Assembly (NCBI GenBank): GCA_023053545.1
Contig: JAKZAN010000001.1
Span: 12,788,024-12,852,023, forward strand
DNA length: 64,000 nucleotides
Direction: 5' to 3'
From: Lepidurus packardi
Lineage: Eukaryota > Arthropoda > Branchiopoda > Notostraca > Triopsidae
The position numbers were made by a program, and so were the translations under genes. The notes beneath the pieces were generated by a model, which was not told the DNA's origin, did not search any database, and worked only from the letters and a program-made list of their open reading frames with translations. Within the stretch, counting starts at the first letter, position 1. Every line of letters starts with the position of its first letter. This document shows, one piece after another, positions 22,352-32,350 of the stretch.

Positions 22352-22442
22352 ATCAATGATAGTAAACAACAAGCGGAGATGTTGATGGTCAACAAGCGGA
22401 GGCTGGAAAAGTGTTTGATACTTTTGCAGACCCAGCACAGCA

Positions 22443-22450
22443 TTTATACC
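22443..22450 (-). promoter_or_regulatory. TATA box of peptide gene C
   Basis: GTATAAAT on the minus strand, about 95 bp upstream of the predicted start. The conserved upstream block follows at about 22515. Confidence 0.65.
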
Positions 22451-23048
22451 GGAACTTTGACTCTTGGTTTTTGCCAAAGTGCAATGGACTTAAGCATTGG
22501 ACTCACCTCTGAGCTGACCTTAAGCTATGGAAAACAATAACAGAAAGCAGGTAGGTAGTAATGTTAAGGGAACCCAGTCTTACCCAATGTCCTAGGTGCC
22601 ACATTAATGTTCTGTATGCCCTTTTACATCGCTGGGTCAATGACCACTTATACTAAAATGGTGAACCTAATTTTGTCACTGTTAATAAATATGGAACCAA
22701 TTAGTGCAACTCACAAGAAGGAGTGCGAAATACGCAATTGTAGCTTTAGAGTTGCACAGAAATGATTCAGAGCTGCTCTTCGGCTTACAGTGGATTCTTC
22801 TCTGAAGTATTAATTACATTTTTGATTACACTAGGTTCGAAGGTGGCATTTTAAAAATAATTCATACTACATTAATTACAAATCATATGGGAACGTTTTT
22901 ATATTGCTTTTCATGAAGTCACCGCTAACTTTTCACCGTGTCGAACAGAATTATAACTAAGAATATGGAAAACTATGCTAAATTTTGTGTATTTTGTTTG
23001 CGCATTCTAGTTTTTGGTTCAGTTCAATGAACTTTTAAAGTTGTTATA

Positions 23049-23713
23049 CAGTGGTACCTCGACATACGAGTTTAATTCGTTCCGCAACCTTGCTCGTATC
23101 TTGAATTACTCGTATCTCGAAGCAAATTTTCCCATACAAAACAATTGAACTACCATTAATCCGTTCCAACCCCCAAAATGTCGCCCCAGTTATTTTTACT
23201 ACGTGGTTTTGAATTTTGTTTACGTGGTTTTCTAGATAAGCCAATAAATGATCTACTCCTCTATTGATATAAAATTTATTTATCTAGTTAATTCCTAATT
23301 TTACCAATTTTTCAGTCCAATATTTTTTATTTTTTTCAATGGATTTCTCTATCCCCTTCTCCTCAATATTTGCTAGTCGTATTGAAATATCCTATTGAAA
23401 CTATTAGCTTCTTGGTAATATTCGCTCTTGATAATTATCTATTCAATGCTATGACCAGCGTATAAGCGTGGAATCTCATTCGTTGAGTATCTTGGAAAAG
23501 TTTTACTCCTAGTCAGTACTGTTTTTACACCAATTTAAACATGGCATTTATTTTTGGTAATTTTTTTTTTCACACATTGCATCAACATCAATCTGCTAAA
23601 CCGAACTCGTACCTCGAATTTCGCTCGTAACTCAAAGCAAAAAATCACTAGCTCGCCGGCTCGCATCTCGAAAAACTCGTATGTTGGGGCACTCGTATGT
23701 CGAGGTACCACTG
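23049..23713. mobile_element. 665-bp Tc1/mariner-type MITE
   Basis: The two ends are perfect inverted repeats for 23 bp beginning CAGTGGTACCTCGACATACG, with further imperfect match inward (many CTCGTATxTCGA units). The element is flanked by TA on both sides (23047-48, 23714-15), the target duplication of the Tc1/mariner superfamily. There is no transposase ORF, so it is non-autonomous. It is inserted just upstream of VAT-1 relic 3. Confidence 0.92.
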
Positions 23714-23726
23714 TATTGCTATCACT

Positions 23727-24330
23727 TTCTGTGGAGCGGGTTCGTCTCCGCGAAATGGAATGGCTCAAAGAAGTTCAAGGTGAAGTTAACTAATGAAATG
23801 CGAGCTGTGATGCAGTCATGATTCGGGGATAGGAAGGGTCACAAAGTTGCCACGTATCTGATCTAGGATAGGACAAAGGAGAAGAGTTGAATTGCTCCTA
23901 TGACTGGTAAACAGTATTTCTATTCCAGTATTCTGTTTTTTTTTTTTTAAAAAAGCTTTTCTTTTCTTTTTAAATGTGATGAATTTCCAAGATGTCGTGG
24001 CTCGACAAGTCTTGATGATAGAACTACCAAGACCCCAATCACCTTAGCAGGGGAGGTTGCTAATGATAGTTTTGCCATTGGACCCAATGTTATTGATTTT
24101 ATATTAAGTTCGTAGTTACTTCCTTTTTCATCTTTATTTCGTGAATTGCAAATAGAAATGCCTTCGTTGAAAGCGCCTGAGGACTAACTTAACCGAATGC
24201 GGAGTGGATTGTGTGAACGAGGTTCGGCAGTAAGTCATCTTGCCATCGCTGCTTTAATAAGTAGTTTATACTCATCTCATACGCCGCTTGCTAGGTCATC
24301 TCCACGTCGTGTTGACATTGTCTTGTACTG
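23727..24330 (+). pseudogene. VAT-1 exon fragments (relic 3)
   Basis: Pieces follow in native order: exon 1 end (about 23727-23909), exon 2 (about 23976-24113, GATGAATTTCCAAGATGTCG), end of exon 4 (about 24166-24231, ending at CGAGGTTCGGCAGTAAGT) and start of exon 5 (about 24294-24330). Exon 3 is gone and stops are present. This is the most complete of the three relics. Confidence 0.9.
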
Positions 24331-24669
24331 CACAAAGTACTCATGTTCTAAGGGGAGTAATGAATGGCTGCTTTGAACTGAATGTTCGAACGCTCGAATC
24401 AATCATGACTGCAGATGTGCTAAATGTTTATTATATGCTATTTTTTCAATCAGTTTTGTTCGCGGCAATCGTAACTTTTCCTTTAGCTTAAAAAGACTAC
24501 ATATCATCGTTAATAAAAAGTAAGTAAAACACTGCCTTTTTGGGAAAAAGATTTGTTTTAAATTTAGCCCATTCGTGTATTGGGTCAATAAATAGTCGTA
24601 AAACAAAAAACAAGATGTAACGCGTCCAAAAGGGATCGGTTTCGGTCAATGCGTTTGGAGTTCCCAAAT

Positions 24670-25105
24670 TTAACCCCAGTAGCCGCCATGGTGGCGATGA
24701 CGATAGCGATGTCTTCATTGGGCAGGTAACGGAACGTAGAAAAATGTACTCGATTAGTGTACCCTTAGTCAATCGAAGTGTTTCGCATAATTTTACCCGT
24801 GGCCATAGCCTCCATAGCCTCCATAGCCGCCATAGCCACCGTATCCACCGTAGCCTCCGTAGCCTCTGAAACGCTTCTCAGACCCTTCAAGTTCTTCATC
24901 GCTAGGGTCAATTGCAAAGTCGCCCATTGTACTTTCTATCGGTACTGCTTCCATAACGTCACGACGGACTCGAGGAATAGCATAACCCAGGCCAACCAAG
25001 CCCATAAGCAAAACCAAAATCTGTACAGAAATACAAACTTGACCCATTCAAATGTTCAGGCTTTTAAATTATGTATCTCTTCTGCCTTACCAACTTCAGA
25101 TCCAT
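24670..25105 (-). CDS. secreted Gly/Tyr/His-rich peptide precursor D
   Basis: Three exons (25105-25091 encoding MDLKL; 25020-24797; 24712-24670) give 93 residues, the shortest intact three-exon member. The order is signal peptide ILVLLMGLVGLGYA, IPRVRRD site, acidic spacer (DPSDEELEGSEKRFRG), six GYG units, and exon 3 ending HRYRHRHHGGYWG. The upstream conserved block is weaker than in the other copies. Confidence 0.85.
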
Positions 25106-25169
25106 GGTAGTAATTCGACCAGTAAAGCCTGGAAAGTGTGTGACACACATCAGCGGAATGAAGTTTGAC

Positions 25170-25177
25170 TTTTATAC
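25170..25177 (-). promoter_or_regulatory. TATA box of peptide gene D
   Basis: TATAAAAG on the minus strand, about 65 bp upstream of the ATG. Confidence 0.75.
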
Positions 25178-25563
25178 AGTTTCGTGGACCTTACTTATGC
25201 CAGTATGTAATGAACTTGACAAACACCAACCACGTAAAAGGGACTGACCTCTGGTCTGGCCTCTAGGGATGAAACAGTAACATAACAAGTATTCGCTAGG
25301 TTAGAATCGGTTGGATCTCGTAATACAGCAACTTTAGTTTTCAAAACCCCAGGTTTTTACCGTCCTGGTTCAACGTCCGCAGTCCACCCCACGGCATACC
25401 TAATTTACTCCGATTGGCTATCGTTTAAACCATTTCCTGTAACTGACCAATAACAAGTGTCGGAATTTCATAGCATAGGAGCTTCATGGAAATGGATCAA
25501 AGCAGCACTTTGTCGTAATCTGTGCAACGGACAACATCTAGCTTATTTAGAACTTCGCGAACC

Positions 25564-26126
25564 ATGGTATCCAGGCTGGTACTTCTATTTAAAGGTTAAA
25601 GTTAACGGGATTTAAAAATGCAATTTATTCACAGAGTTTTGTGGTGGTATTGGCCATGGTCAGTTACAGCTGTGCATTTCCTCGACAGAAGCGTGGACTC
25701 TTTCTGCTTCCCATTGGGTCCGTTCAGTTAGCAACTTTTGGTTCTCAGGCAGGAATTGCCACCGAATCAACTTTTAACCCTAAGCCGCTCTTTGAGACTC
25801 TTTCAGTTTTAAATCCTCGACCACTGTTTGATGCTCTACCAAATTTAAACCCCCAACCACTCCTTGATGCTCGGGCAGCTCTGAATCCTAAGCAAATTTT
25901 CCAAGCTGCACTGTATGTTGATCGGGCAAAATCCATTCGTACAGGTGAGGACTTCGATGAAGACGAGGAAAGCCAAGATGATGTGGCGGCACCCGAAATC
26001 GAGTACCGTCGCTGGGGCGGACATCGCCATCACGGAGGGTACAGAAAAAAATAACACAAATCTTTACCATTACTGAATTGATTGTTTATCTCTAGTTACT
26101 ACCATCACCGACGCCGCTGGTATTAA
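25564..26126 (+). CDS. secreted peptide precursor with NPxPLFDAL repeats, same exon plan as the Gly-rich family
   Basis: Exons 25564-25578 (MVSRL), 25635-26038 and 26096-26126 give 149 residues. The leader MVSRLSFVVVLAMVSYSCA is followed by FPRQKRG, a furin-type site. The central part has four imperfect repeats (FNPKPLFETL, LNPRPLFDAL, LNPQPLLDAR, LNPKQIFQAA), then an acidic stretch (EDFDEDEESQDD) and WGGHRHHGG. The third exon adds YYHHRRRWY. Without that splice the frame ends at 26054 as GGYRKK. The 15-nt first exon, phase-2 second intron and His/aromatic last exon match genes A-D, which argues for common origin despite the different middle. The function is unknown; no relative was recognised. 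Confidence 0.75.
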
Positions 26127-26653
26127 ACTTATTCACACTGAAAGATCTTGAAATGTGCGGCTTCTTTACTTTGCAACTTATTTATGTAAAACATTCGAAA
26201 CAAATACACTAACTGTTATTATACATTAAATATACCTGGATTGGTTGGATTCAAGACTTGTGTAAGTTGATTTTTCCTTTTTGAAAGGCTACTGTTCATA
26301 TAACCAAGCCAAATTAAAGCGATTACCGTGGCAAGAAGCTCTGCAACAGTTCGTATTGCCTTGTTGTTCCACTTCTAAAGGCGCTTCGACGTACCGGGCT
26401 TATGCAAAATGCACAAAGATGCAATAAATTTAGTTTAATTAACTAATTTGTGTATTTATAAAATAAATAGTTAGATCAGATCTCAACAAACAGAATATGT
26501 CGTATTTAACTGTGCAAAGTTCGTCATGTGATATAACAGTCCGGATTTAACCATACTCAGGATAACTGTGGGCGCCTGCTTCATTTGCACAGATAGAGAA
26601 TTGGGTAAAACAAAGGTTAGATTAGTGCAATAATTCTAAATATAGTTTATTTA

Positions 26654-26932
26654 TTATTTCGCTCCCCCTATCCGTAGCGAGGTAGGTGGTGGTATGCCTT
26701 CTGTGGTGGCCTCCGTCGTTTCCTCCGTGGTGGCTTCCGTGGTGGCATCCATGGCCTCATTGGTGTCCGTAACGCTGTTCGGACCCTTCAGAATCCTCTT
26801 CGCGATCTTCAGGTTCAGTTCAATTGCAAAGTCATCCATTACGTCTTCTTTCGGTACTGCTTCCATAATGTCACGATGGAATCGAGATATCGCATAACCT
26901 AATGCAATCAAGCCCATTAGCAATATCAAAAT
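26654..26932 (-). pseudogene. peptide-family copy E, frameshifted and without first exon
   Basis: The leader (ILILLMGLIALGYA) and propeptide (FHRDIMEAVPKED) are homologous to the other copies. A 5-bp duplication (TGAACTGAACCTGAAG where others read TTGAACCTGAAG) shifts the frame, so the Gly/His repeat is read as Thr/Glu-rich ATTEATTEETTEATTEG. No MDxKL exon or TATA box is found upstream, where the DNA is already BEL/Pao relic. Probably a dead copy. Confidence 0.75.
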
Positions 26933-26989
26933 CTGTACAATTAAAGTTCAGCTGGTTGAAATCAGCACTAATGTTCTGTATGCCAGTTT

Positions 26990-27310
26990 TTCATCCCTGA
27001 GTCTTCTATATCCATTGGAAGCCGAACGGCGATGTCCTATTAACATTCCTGGTCACAAACTTAGAAAAAGTCCTATTCACATGAAGAGGAATACCAAGCA
27101 AACTAACTGGTATCCTTCACTCGTTAGTATTTATTGTCTACAATTACAGTCAAGACAATATCAGTCATCGAAAGTTAGGATTAGCCGACCTCAACTGGGA
27201 CGATGCAATCCACGAAGAACCAAGAAAGTGGTGGCAAAATTGGGTGAAGTGGATGTTTAAGCTAGAGAAACTAAGAGTTTTGACTTTCTTTTTTGTAACA
27301 AAGACAATAT
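26990..27310 (+). mobile_element. BEL/Pao LTR-retrotransposon pol relic
   Basis: In broken frames the DNA encodes a KLGLADLNWDDAIHEEPRKW-type stretch followed by WQNWVKWMFKLEKLRV. This resembles the WDDxxPEELRxxWxxWLxxLxxLxxLxIPR segment of Pao-type pol (peptidase A17 region). It is preceded by a degraded match to the GYKLKKKIQFTRRRLLSKLA segment seen at about 31150. No LTRs recognised. Confidence 0.7.
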
Positions 27311-27649
27311 CAAAAACTCTGAATTCCACATACTCCAACACAAGAAGATTTCGAAGCAATAAATGATTTCAAATTAAGATTTCGAATAGGTAGAATAACA
27401 GACAGAAAGACTGGACATCCATGATGCACATGAAACTACACGTGGTTTTTTCTAGGTATTTCTACCGGTATGTGATGTTTTCGCAACATTTTCAAAAAGT
27501 CCATTGAACTGAGCAAAAAACTGGAAGGCACAAGGGGTCATCGACACAGGGATGTAAATCTGATACACAGAATATTACTGCGCTACCTAAGAGATTGTGT
27601 AACACTGGGTTACGCTAACAATACTACCGTTACCCGTTTTCTGTTATTG

Positions 27650-27733
27650 CCTTCCATAGCTTAAGGTCAGATCAAAGGTGAGACTAGTGCTAAAGTCAAT
27701 TGCACTTTGCTGAAAAATAAGAGGCAAAGTTTT
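27650..27733 (+). promoter_or_regulatory. orphan truncated peptide promoter
   Basis: The peptide-gene upstream block and following DNA are intact up to GAGGCAAAGTTTT. In genes F and J this is followed by the TATA box (GGTATAAAAGC). Here it is replaced by GACGGTGAAACTCG, so the promoter is cut just before its TATA box. The mirror copy is at 35477-35560. Confidence 0.7.
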
Positions 27734-28166
27734 GACGGTGAAACTCGTTGAGAACTGCATATAATTCGTTCTTCTATGGAAAAACGGTTAATAACGCGTC
27801 TATCAAACACTTTCTCCAATACTGGGCTCCAGAACATAACATCACACGCATATAACATTCCTTTTCCACTCCATGATAAGGTAAGAAGTAGTGAGGTTTA
27901 CCACTTTTGTTTAAAACTGTTACTACAAAAGTGTTCATTGATTCAAAGGTGCATCGGGTATACAGAACACTACTGGGTACCTAAGACATTGTGTAAAACT
28001 CGTTTACCACGAATATAACTGCAATGTTTAGCAGAATTCGCTCACGGCCAGAAGACGCCACAAAAACTCGGTTTCACAAGACAGACAAGGATTCTGGTCG
28101 CACATCTATTTACCATGTAGACAGAGTTACCTTCGGAGATAAATAATAATTGTTCATGTTTTGTAG

Positions 28167-28340
28167 CTATCGACACAACTGGAAGACTCCCGTCAGACTA
28201 CGTTGGAGATAAAGAAATCACTGTATGTGCCATTATACAAAAAGCTGTATGTTGAAGATAAATTAGACAGGGTTAAAGAAGTGTTCGAACCATTCTTCTG
28301 TTTAAAGGATGTCCGAGACATTCACGATGGAAAGAGTTGA
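28167..28340 (+). other. exon-like open frame, unidentified, four copies in palindrome
   Basis: After TTTTGTAG (acceptor-like) a 57-codon frame reads LSTQLEDSRQTTLEIKKSLY...VKEVFEPFF...DIHDGKS and stops. Copies are at 30509-30682 (-), 32565-32738 (+) and 34870-35043 (-). The two diverged versions keep the frame while differing at several codons. It faces the 3' end of the adjacent peptide gene. It could be the last exon of a lost gene or part of a mobile element; not recognised. Confidence 0.45.
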
Positions 28341-28467
28341 TGGATACCATTTGTTTTATTAACTAACTTGTGTATTCAGCAAATAAATAGTTAGAACAGA
28401 TTCCAACAGAATGGGTAGGCCGTGTTTAATCGTGCAAATTTCGTCATCTAGTTCTAGCCGTCCGGAT

Positions 28468-28813
28468 TTAACCCCAGTGAGGTCGGTGGCGGTGACGGTG
28501 TCCTCCGCCGTAGCCTCCGCGGTGGCCTCCATAGCCTCCACGGTGACCTCCATAGCCTCCGCGGGGGCCCCTGTAGCCTCCGGAAAGCTGTTCAGGTATT
28601 TCAAAGTCCTCTTCGGGTTCTTCTTCAGTTTCATATGAAGAGACTGCATCTTCTTCCGGGACTGGTTCCATAAGATCGCGACGGACTCGCGGAGTCGCAT
28701 AACCCAAGGCAATGAAGCCCATAAGCAATACCAAAATCTGTACAAAGAAAGTTCATCTCTTTAAATTTAAGTTCGTGGTGTCAACACGTTTTACTTACCA
28801 GCTTCATATCCAT
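28468..28813 (-). CDS. secreted Gly/His-rich peptide precursor F
   Basis: Two exons (28813-28799 encoding MDMKL; 28737-28468) give 94 residues. The order is leader ILVLLMGFIALGYA, TPRVRRD site, strongly acidic spacer (ETEEEPEEDFEIPEQ), repeats of GGYGGHR and the tail GGGHRHRHRPHWG. The His-rich tail, which is a separate third exon in A-D and K, is here fused to exon 2, so the second intron has been lost cleanly. TATA box at 28876. The mirror copy J at 34434-34851 is damaged. Confidence 0.88.
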
Positions 28814-28875
28814 GATTATAGGCTACACAAGTAGAGGCTGGAAAGTGTTTGATACTATTGTAGATTCCAGCACAG

Positions 28876-28883
28876 CTTTTATA
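28876..28883 (-). promoter_or_regulatory. TATA box of peptide gene F
   Basis: TATAAAAG on the minus strand within GGTATAAAAGCTGTGCTGG, about 63 bp upstream of the ATG. Confidence 0.8.
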
Positions 28884-29956
28884 CCAAAACTTTGCCTCTT
28901 ATTTTTCAGCAAAGTGCAATGGACTTCAGCACTGGTCTCACCTTTGATCTGACCTTAAGCTATGGAACGCAATAACCGAAAGCGGGTAACGGTAGTATTG
29001 TTAGCGTAACAAAGTGTTACACAATGTCTTAGGTACCCAGTAGTGTTCTGTATTCCAGATGCACCTCTGAATCAATGAACACTTTTTGTAGTACCATTTT
29101 TGAACAAAAGTGGTGAACCTCACTATTTCTTACCTTATCATGGAGTGGAAAAGAAATATTATATACGTGTGATGCTATGTTCTAGAGCCCAGTATTGGAG
29201 AAAATGTTTGATAGACGCGTTATTAACCGTTTTTCCATAGAAGAACGAATTATTTTCAGCTCTCATCAAGTTTCACCATCACCCATCGTAATGGAGAATT
29301 CCGAAATGAATAACGTCATAAGCTCTTGATACATTCGAAACCCATTGGCTTATGTGGAAATCTTCTTCCCCAAAAATGCTCGGGACATTCTTCAAACGGG
29401 TGAATGATTTGGAAATTTCTTGGAAGCTGTTATAACCCCGCAAATTCCTAGTTACAACCCGGTTTAACTTAATGAATTCGAAATGTGTGACTACATGCAA
29501 AACAATACAGAAGGTCGAATTTGACTTACAAGTAACTTAGGATAAATTATTTTTGAAAATGCTACCTTTGAACTTATTATTGTAAAAGAACAGAGGAAGT
29601 TATATACGACAAGAAAGTATCCGCTATATATTACTTATGGCGAAACACAGCTGAAAAGCTTTTCTGGGCAGCTTTTGTGATATCATTATGTAGAAAGTTC
29701 TGATTGTGAGTGGTGATAACTGATTCCATATGTATTGGCTGCGAGAAAATTTCGTTTAACATTTTTAGCATAAGTTGTCAGTAAAAAAGGTACACGTGGG
29801 AATTAATGTGGTAACTAAGACATTGTGTAAAACTGGGTTACCCTAACATTACTACCGTTTTCTGTTATTGTTTTCCGTAGTTTATGGTCAGACCAGAGGT
29901 GAGTCCAGTGCTTAAGGGCATTGCACTTTGCCGAAGACTAAGAGGCAGACTTCTGG

Positions 29957-29964
29957 TATAAAAG
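29957..29964 (+). promoter_or_regulatory. TATA box of peptide gene G
   Basis: TATAAAAG within CTGGTATAAAAGCTGTGC, 63 bp before the ATG. The conserved upstream block lies at about 29860-29900. Confidence 0.8.
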
Positions 29965-30026
29965 CTGTGCTTGAATCTGCTAAAGCATCAAACACTTTCC
30001 AGCCTCTACTTGTGTAACCTACAATC

Positions 30027-30381
30027 ATGGATATGAAGCTGGTAAGTAAAACGTTTTGAAACCACGAACTTAAACTTAAAGAGATGATCTTTCTTTGTAC
30101 AGATTTTGGTATTGCTTATGGGCTTCATTGCCTTGGGTTATGCGACTCCTCGAGTCCGTCGCGATCTTATGGAACCAGTCCCGGTAGAAGATGCAATGGG
30201 TGTCTTTGCAGTTGAACCTGAAGAAGATTTCGCCGATGAGGACTTTGAAGGATCTGAACAGCGTTACGGAGGCTACGGAGGCCACCGCGGAGGCTATGGA
30301 GGTCACCGCGGAGGCTATGGAGGACATCGCGGAGGCTACGGCGGAGGACATCGTCACCACCACCGACCTTACTGGGGTTAA
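30027..30381 (+). CDS. secreted Gly/His-rich peptide precursor G
   Basis: Two exons (30027-30041 encoding MDMKL; 30103-30381) give 97 residues. The order is leader ILVLLMGFIALGYA, TPRVRRD dibasic site, acidic spacer (EPEEDFADEDFEGSEQRYGG), four GGHRGGYGGHR-type units and the tail GGHRHHHRPYWG in the same exon. The 3' UTR ends near AATAAA at about 30489. Its mirror image in the right palindrome arm (gene I) is identical in coding sequence. Confidence 0.9.
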
Positions 30382-30508
30382 ATCCGTACTGCTAGAACCA
30401 GATGACGAAAATCGCACGATTAAACACGCCCTTTCTATTTTGTTGAAATCTGTTCTAACTATTTATTTGCTGAATACACAGGTTAGTTAATAAAACAAAT
30501 GGTATCCA

Positions 30509-30682
30509 TCAACTCTTTCCACCGTGAATGTCTCGAACATCCCTTAAAGGGAAGAAAGGTTCGAACACTTCTTTAACCCTGTCTAATTTATCTTCAACAT
30601 ACAGCTTTTTGTATAATGGCACATACAGTGCTTTCTTTATCTCCAACGTAGTCTGACGCGATTCTTCCAGTTGTGTCGGTAG
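30509..30682 (-). other. exon-like open frame (second version)
   Basis: Mirror of 32565-32738. The frame reads LPTQLEESRQTTLEIKKALY...EPFFPLRDVRDIHGGKS and stops, with several residue changes from the 28167 version. It converges on the 3' end of peptide gene G. Confidence 0.45.
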
Positions 30683-30889
30683 CTACAAAACATGAACAAT
30701 TATTATTTATCTCCGAAGGTAACTCTGTCTGCATGGTAAATAGATGTGCGACCAGAATCCATGTCTGTCTAATGAAACCGAGTTTTTGTGGCGTCTTCTG
30801 GTCGTGAGCGAATGCTGCTAAACATTGCAGTTATATTCGTGGTAAACGCCATTGATCCTTAGTGAAACCTGATGAGGTCAATAGGTAAT

Positions 30890-31225
30890 TCTTTCTTTAA
30901 AGTTGGACACAAGCGTACAAAGTGTCCGAAGCATTCAAGCGTCTGAAGGCTGTCCAGGACATTATTAGGAAATTACATTTAAAACCTAAAACAATTGATG
31001 TAGCCTGTCTCAAAAGTATAAGAGCGTGATTTACTTTAAAATTATAATTGCCAAGACTTCAAGCTCCGAGGATTTCAGCGGTGCCTTTGGAGAGAAGACA
31101 ACCTTGGTATGAAACTTCTCGGTATCCGTTGGAAGCCAAATACTGAGGTTCTGACTGTCATGGGTTACAAACTAAAAAAAAAGATCCAATTCACACGAAG
31201 AAGACTGTTAAGCAAACTAGCTGGT
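30890..31225 (+). mobile_element. BEL/Pao retrotransposon pol relic in left arm
   Basis: Broken frames encode FKLRGFQRCLWRED, resembling the FQRxLWR motif of Pao-type reverse transcriptase. They are followed by MKLLGIRWKPNTEVLTV and FTRRRLLSKLAG, resembling the LGIRWxPxxDT...TKRxVLSxxAxxFDPLG segment of the peptidase A17 region. The palindrome's inner edge cuts the relic right after LSKLAG. Confidence 0.7.
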
Positions 31226-32021
31226 GCTGAGCTTATGACGTTATCCACTTCGGAATTCTCCATTACGATGGGTGACGGTGAAACTCGTTGAGTACTGCAT
31301 ATAATTCGTTCTTCTATGGAAAAACGGTTAATAACACGTCTATCAAACACTTTCTCCAATACTGGACTCCAGAACATAACATCACACGCATATAACATTC
31401 CTTTTCCACTCCATGATAAGGTAAGAAGTAGTGAGGTTTACCACTTTTGTTTAAAAATGTTACTACAAAAGTGTTCATTGATTCAAAGGTGCATCGGGTA
31501 TACAGAACACTACTGGGTACCTAAGACATTGTGTAAAACTCGTTTACCACGAATACAACTGCAATGTTTAGCAGCATTCGCTCACGGCCAGAAGACGCCA
31601 CAAAAACTCAGTTTCATAAGACAGACAAGGATTCTGGTCGCACATCTATTTACCATGTAGACAGTTTTATACGACAAGAAAGTATCCGCTGTATATTACT
31701 TATGGCGAAACACAGCTGAAAAGCTTTTCTGGGCAGCTACGGGGTACACCGCGGAGGCTATGGAGGTCACCGTGGAGGCTATGGAGGCCACCGCGGAGGC
31801 TACGGCGGAGGACACCGTCACCGCCACCGACCTCACTGGGGATAAATCCGGACGTCTAGAACCAGATGACGAAATTTCCACGATTATACACGGCCTATCC
31901 ATTCTGTTGAAATCTGTTCTAACTATTTATTTGCTGAATACACAAGTTAGTTAATAAAACAAAAGGTATCCATCAACTCTTTCGTGTTATACTCCACGAA
32001 GACCATAAATGGATTGGAGAT
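31226..32021. repeat. palindrome spacer, a mosaic of duplicated pieces
   Basis: About 796 bp between the arms. About 31226-31660 is another copy of the arm segment around 27740-28125 (including the frame MEKRLITRLSNTFSNTGLQN). About 31661-31737 matches 29602-29680. 31738-31980 is the 3' part of a peptide gene with its 3' UTR. The last part continues the BEL/Pao frame of the right arm (GISNPFMVF). Each junction is abrupt. Confidence 0.85.
31738..31845 (+). pseudogene. 5'-truncated peptide gene fragment H
   Basis: An open frame YGVHRGGYGGHRGGYGG and then HRHRHRPHWG with a stop, nearly identical to the end of gene F. There is no leader, first exon or promoter. It is joined upstream to unrelated DNA (AAAAGCTTTTCTGGGCAG). 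Confidence 0.85.
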
Positions 32022-32350
32022 ACCAGCTAGTTTGCTTAACAGTCTTCTTCGTGTGAATTGGATCTTTTTTTTTAGTTTGTAACCCAAGACAGTCAGAACC
32101 TCAGTATTTGGCTTCCAACGGATACCGAGAAGTTTCATACCAAGGTTGTCTTCTCTCCAAAGGCACCGCTGAAATCCTCGGAGCTTGAAGTCTTGGCAAT
32201 TATAATTTTAAAGTAAATCACGCTCTTATACTTTTGAGACAGGCTACATCAATTGTTTTAGGTTTTAAATGTAATTTCCTAATAATGTCCTGGACAGCCT
32301 TCAGACGCTTGAATGCTTCGGACACTTTGTACGCTTGTGTCCAACTTTAA
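31985..32350 (-). mobile_element. BEL/Pao retrotransposon pol relic in right arm and spacer
   Basis: The mirror of the left-arm relic, but here the frame continues past LSKLAG into ISNPFMVFVEYNT. This fits the position of the FDPLGxxSPF motif. The right-arm junction therefore keeps the older, uninterrupted relic. Confidence 0.7.

Larger units (their letters stand above)
27470..31225. repeat. palindrome, left arm (inverted duplication)
   Basis: The left arm is the reverse complement of 32022-35740. Positions pair with a constant sum of 63247 from the inner edge out to the end of peptide gene F/J, and 63210 beyond it, because the right arm carries a 37-bp deletion. Peptide gene G and its mirror I are identical over their coding sequence. 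The arm contains genes F and G, a truncated promoter, BEL/Pao relic and a repeated open frame. Confidence 0.95.

Noticed and set aside
27776-28018. Frame MEKRLITRLSNTFSNTGLQN... repeated in arms and spacer
   Set aside because: It lies in duplicated 5' flank of peptide genes and is disrupted in the copies at 29220 and 34010, so the repeated frame reflects DNA duplication, not coding.
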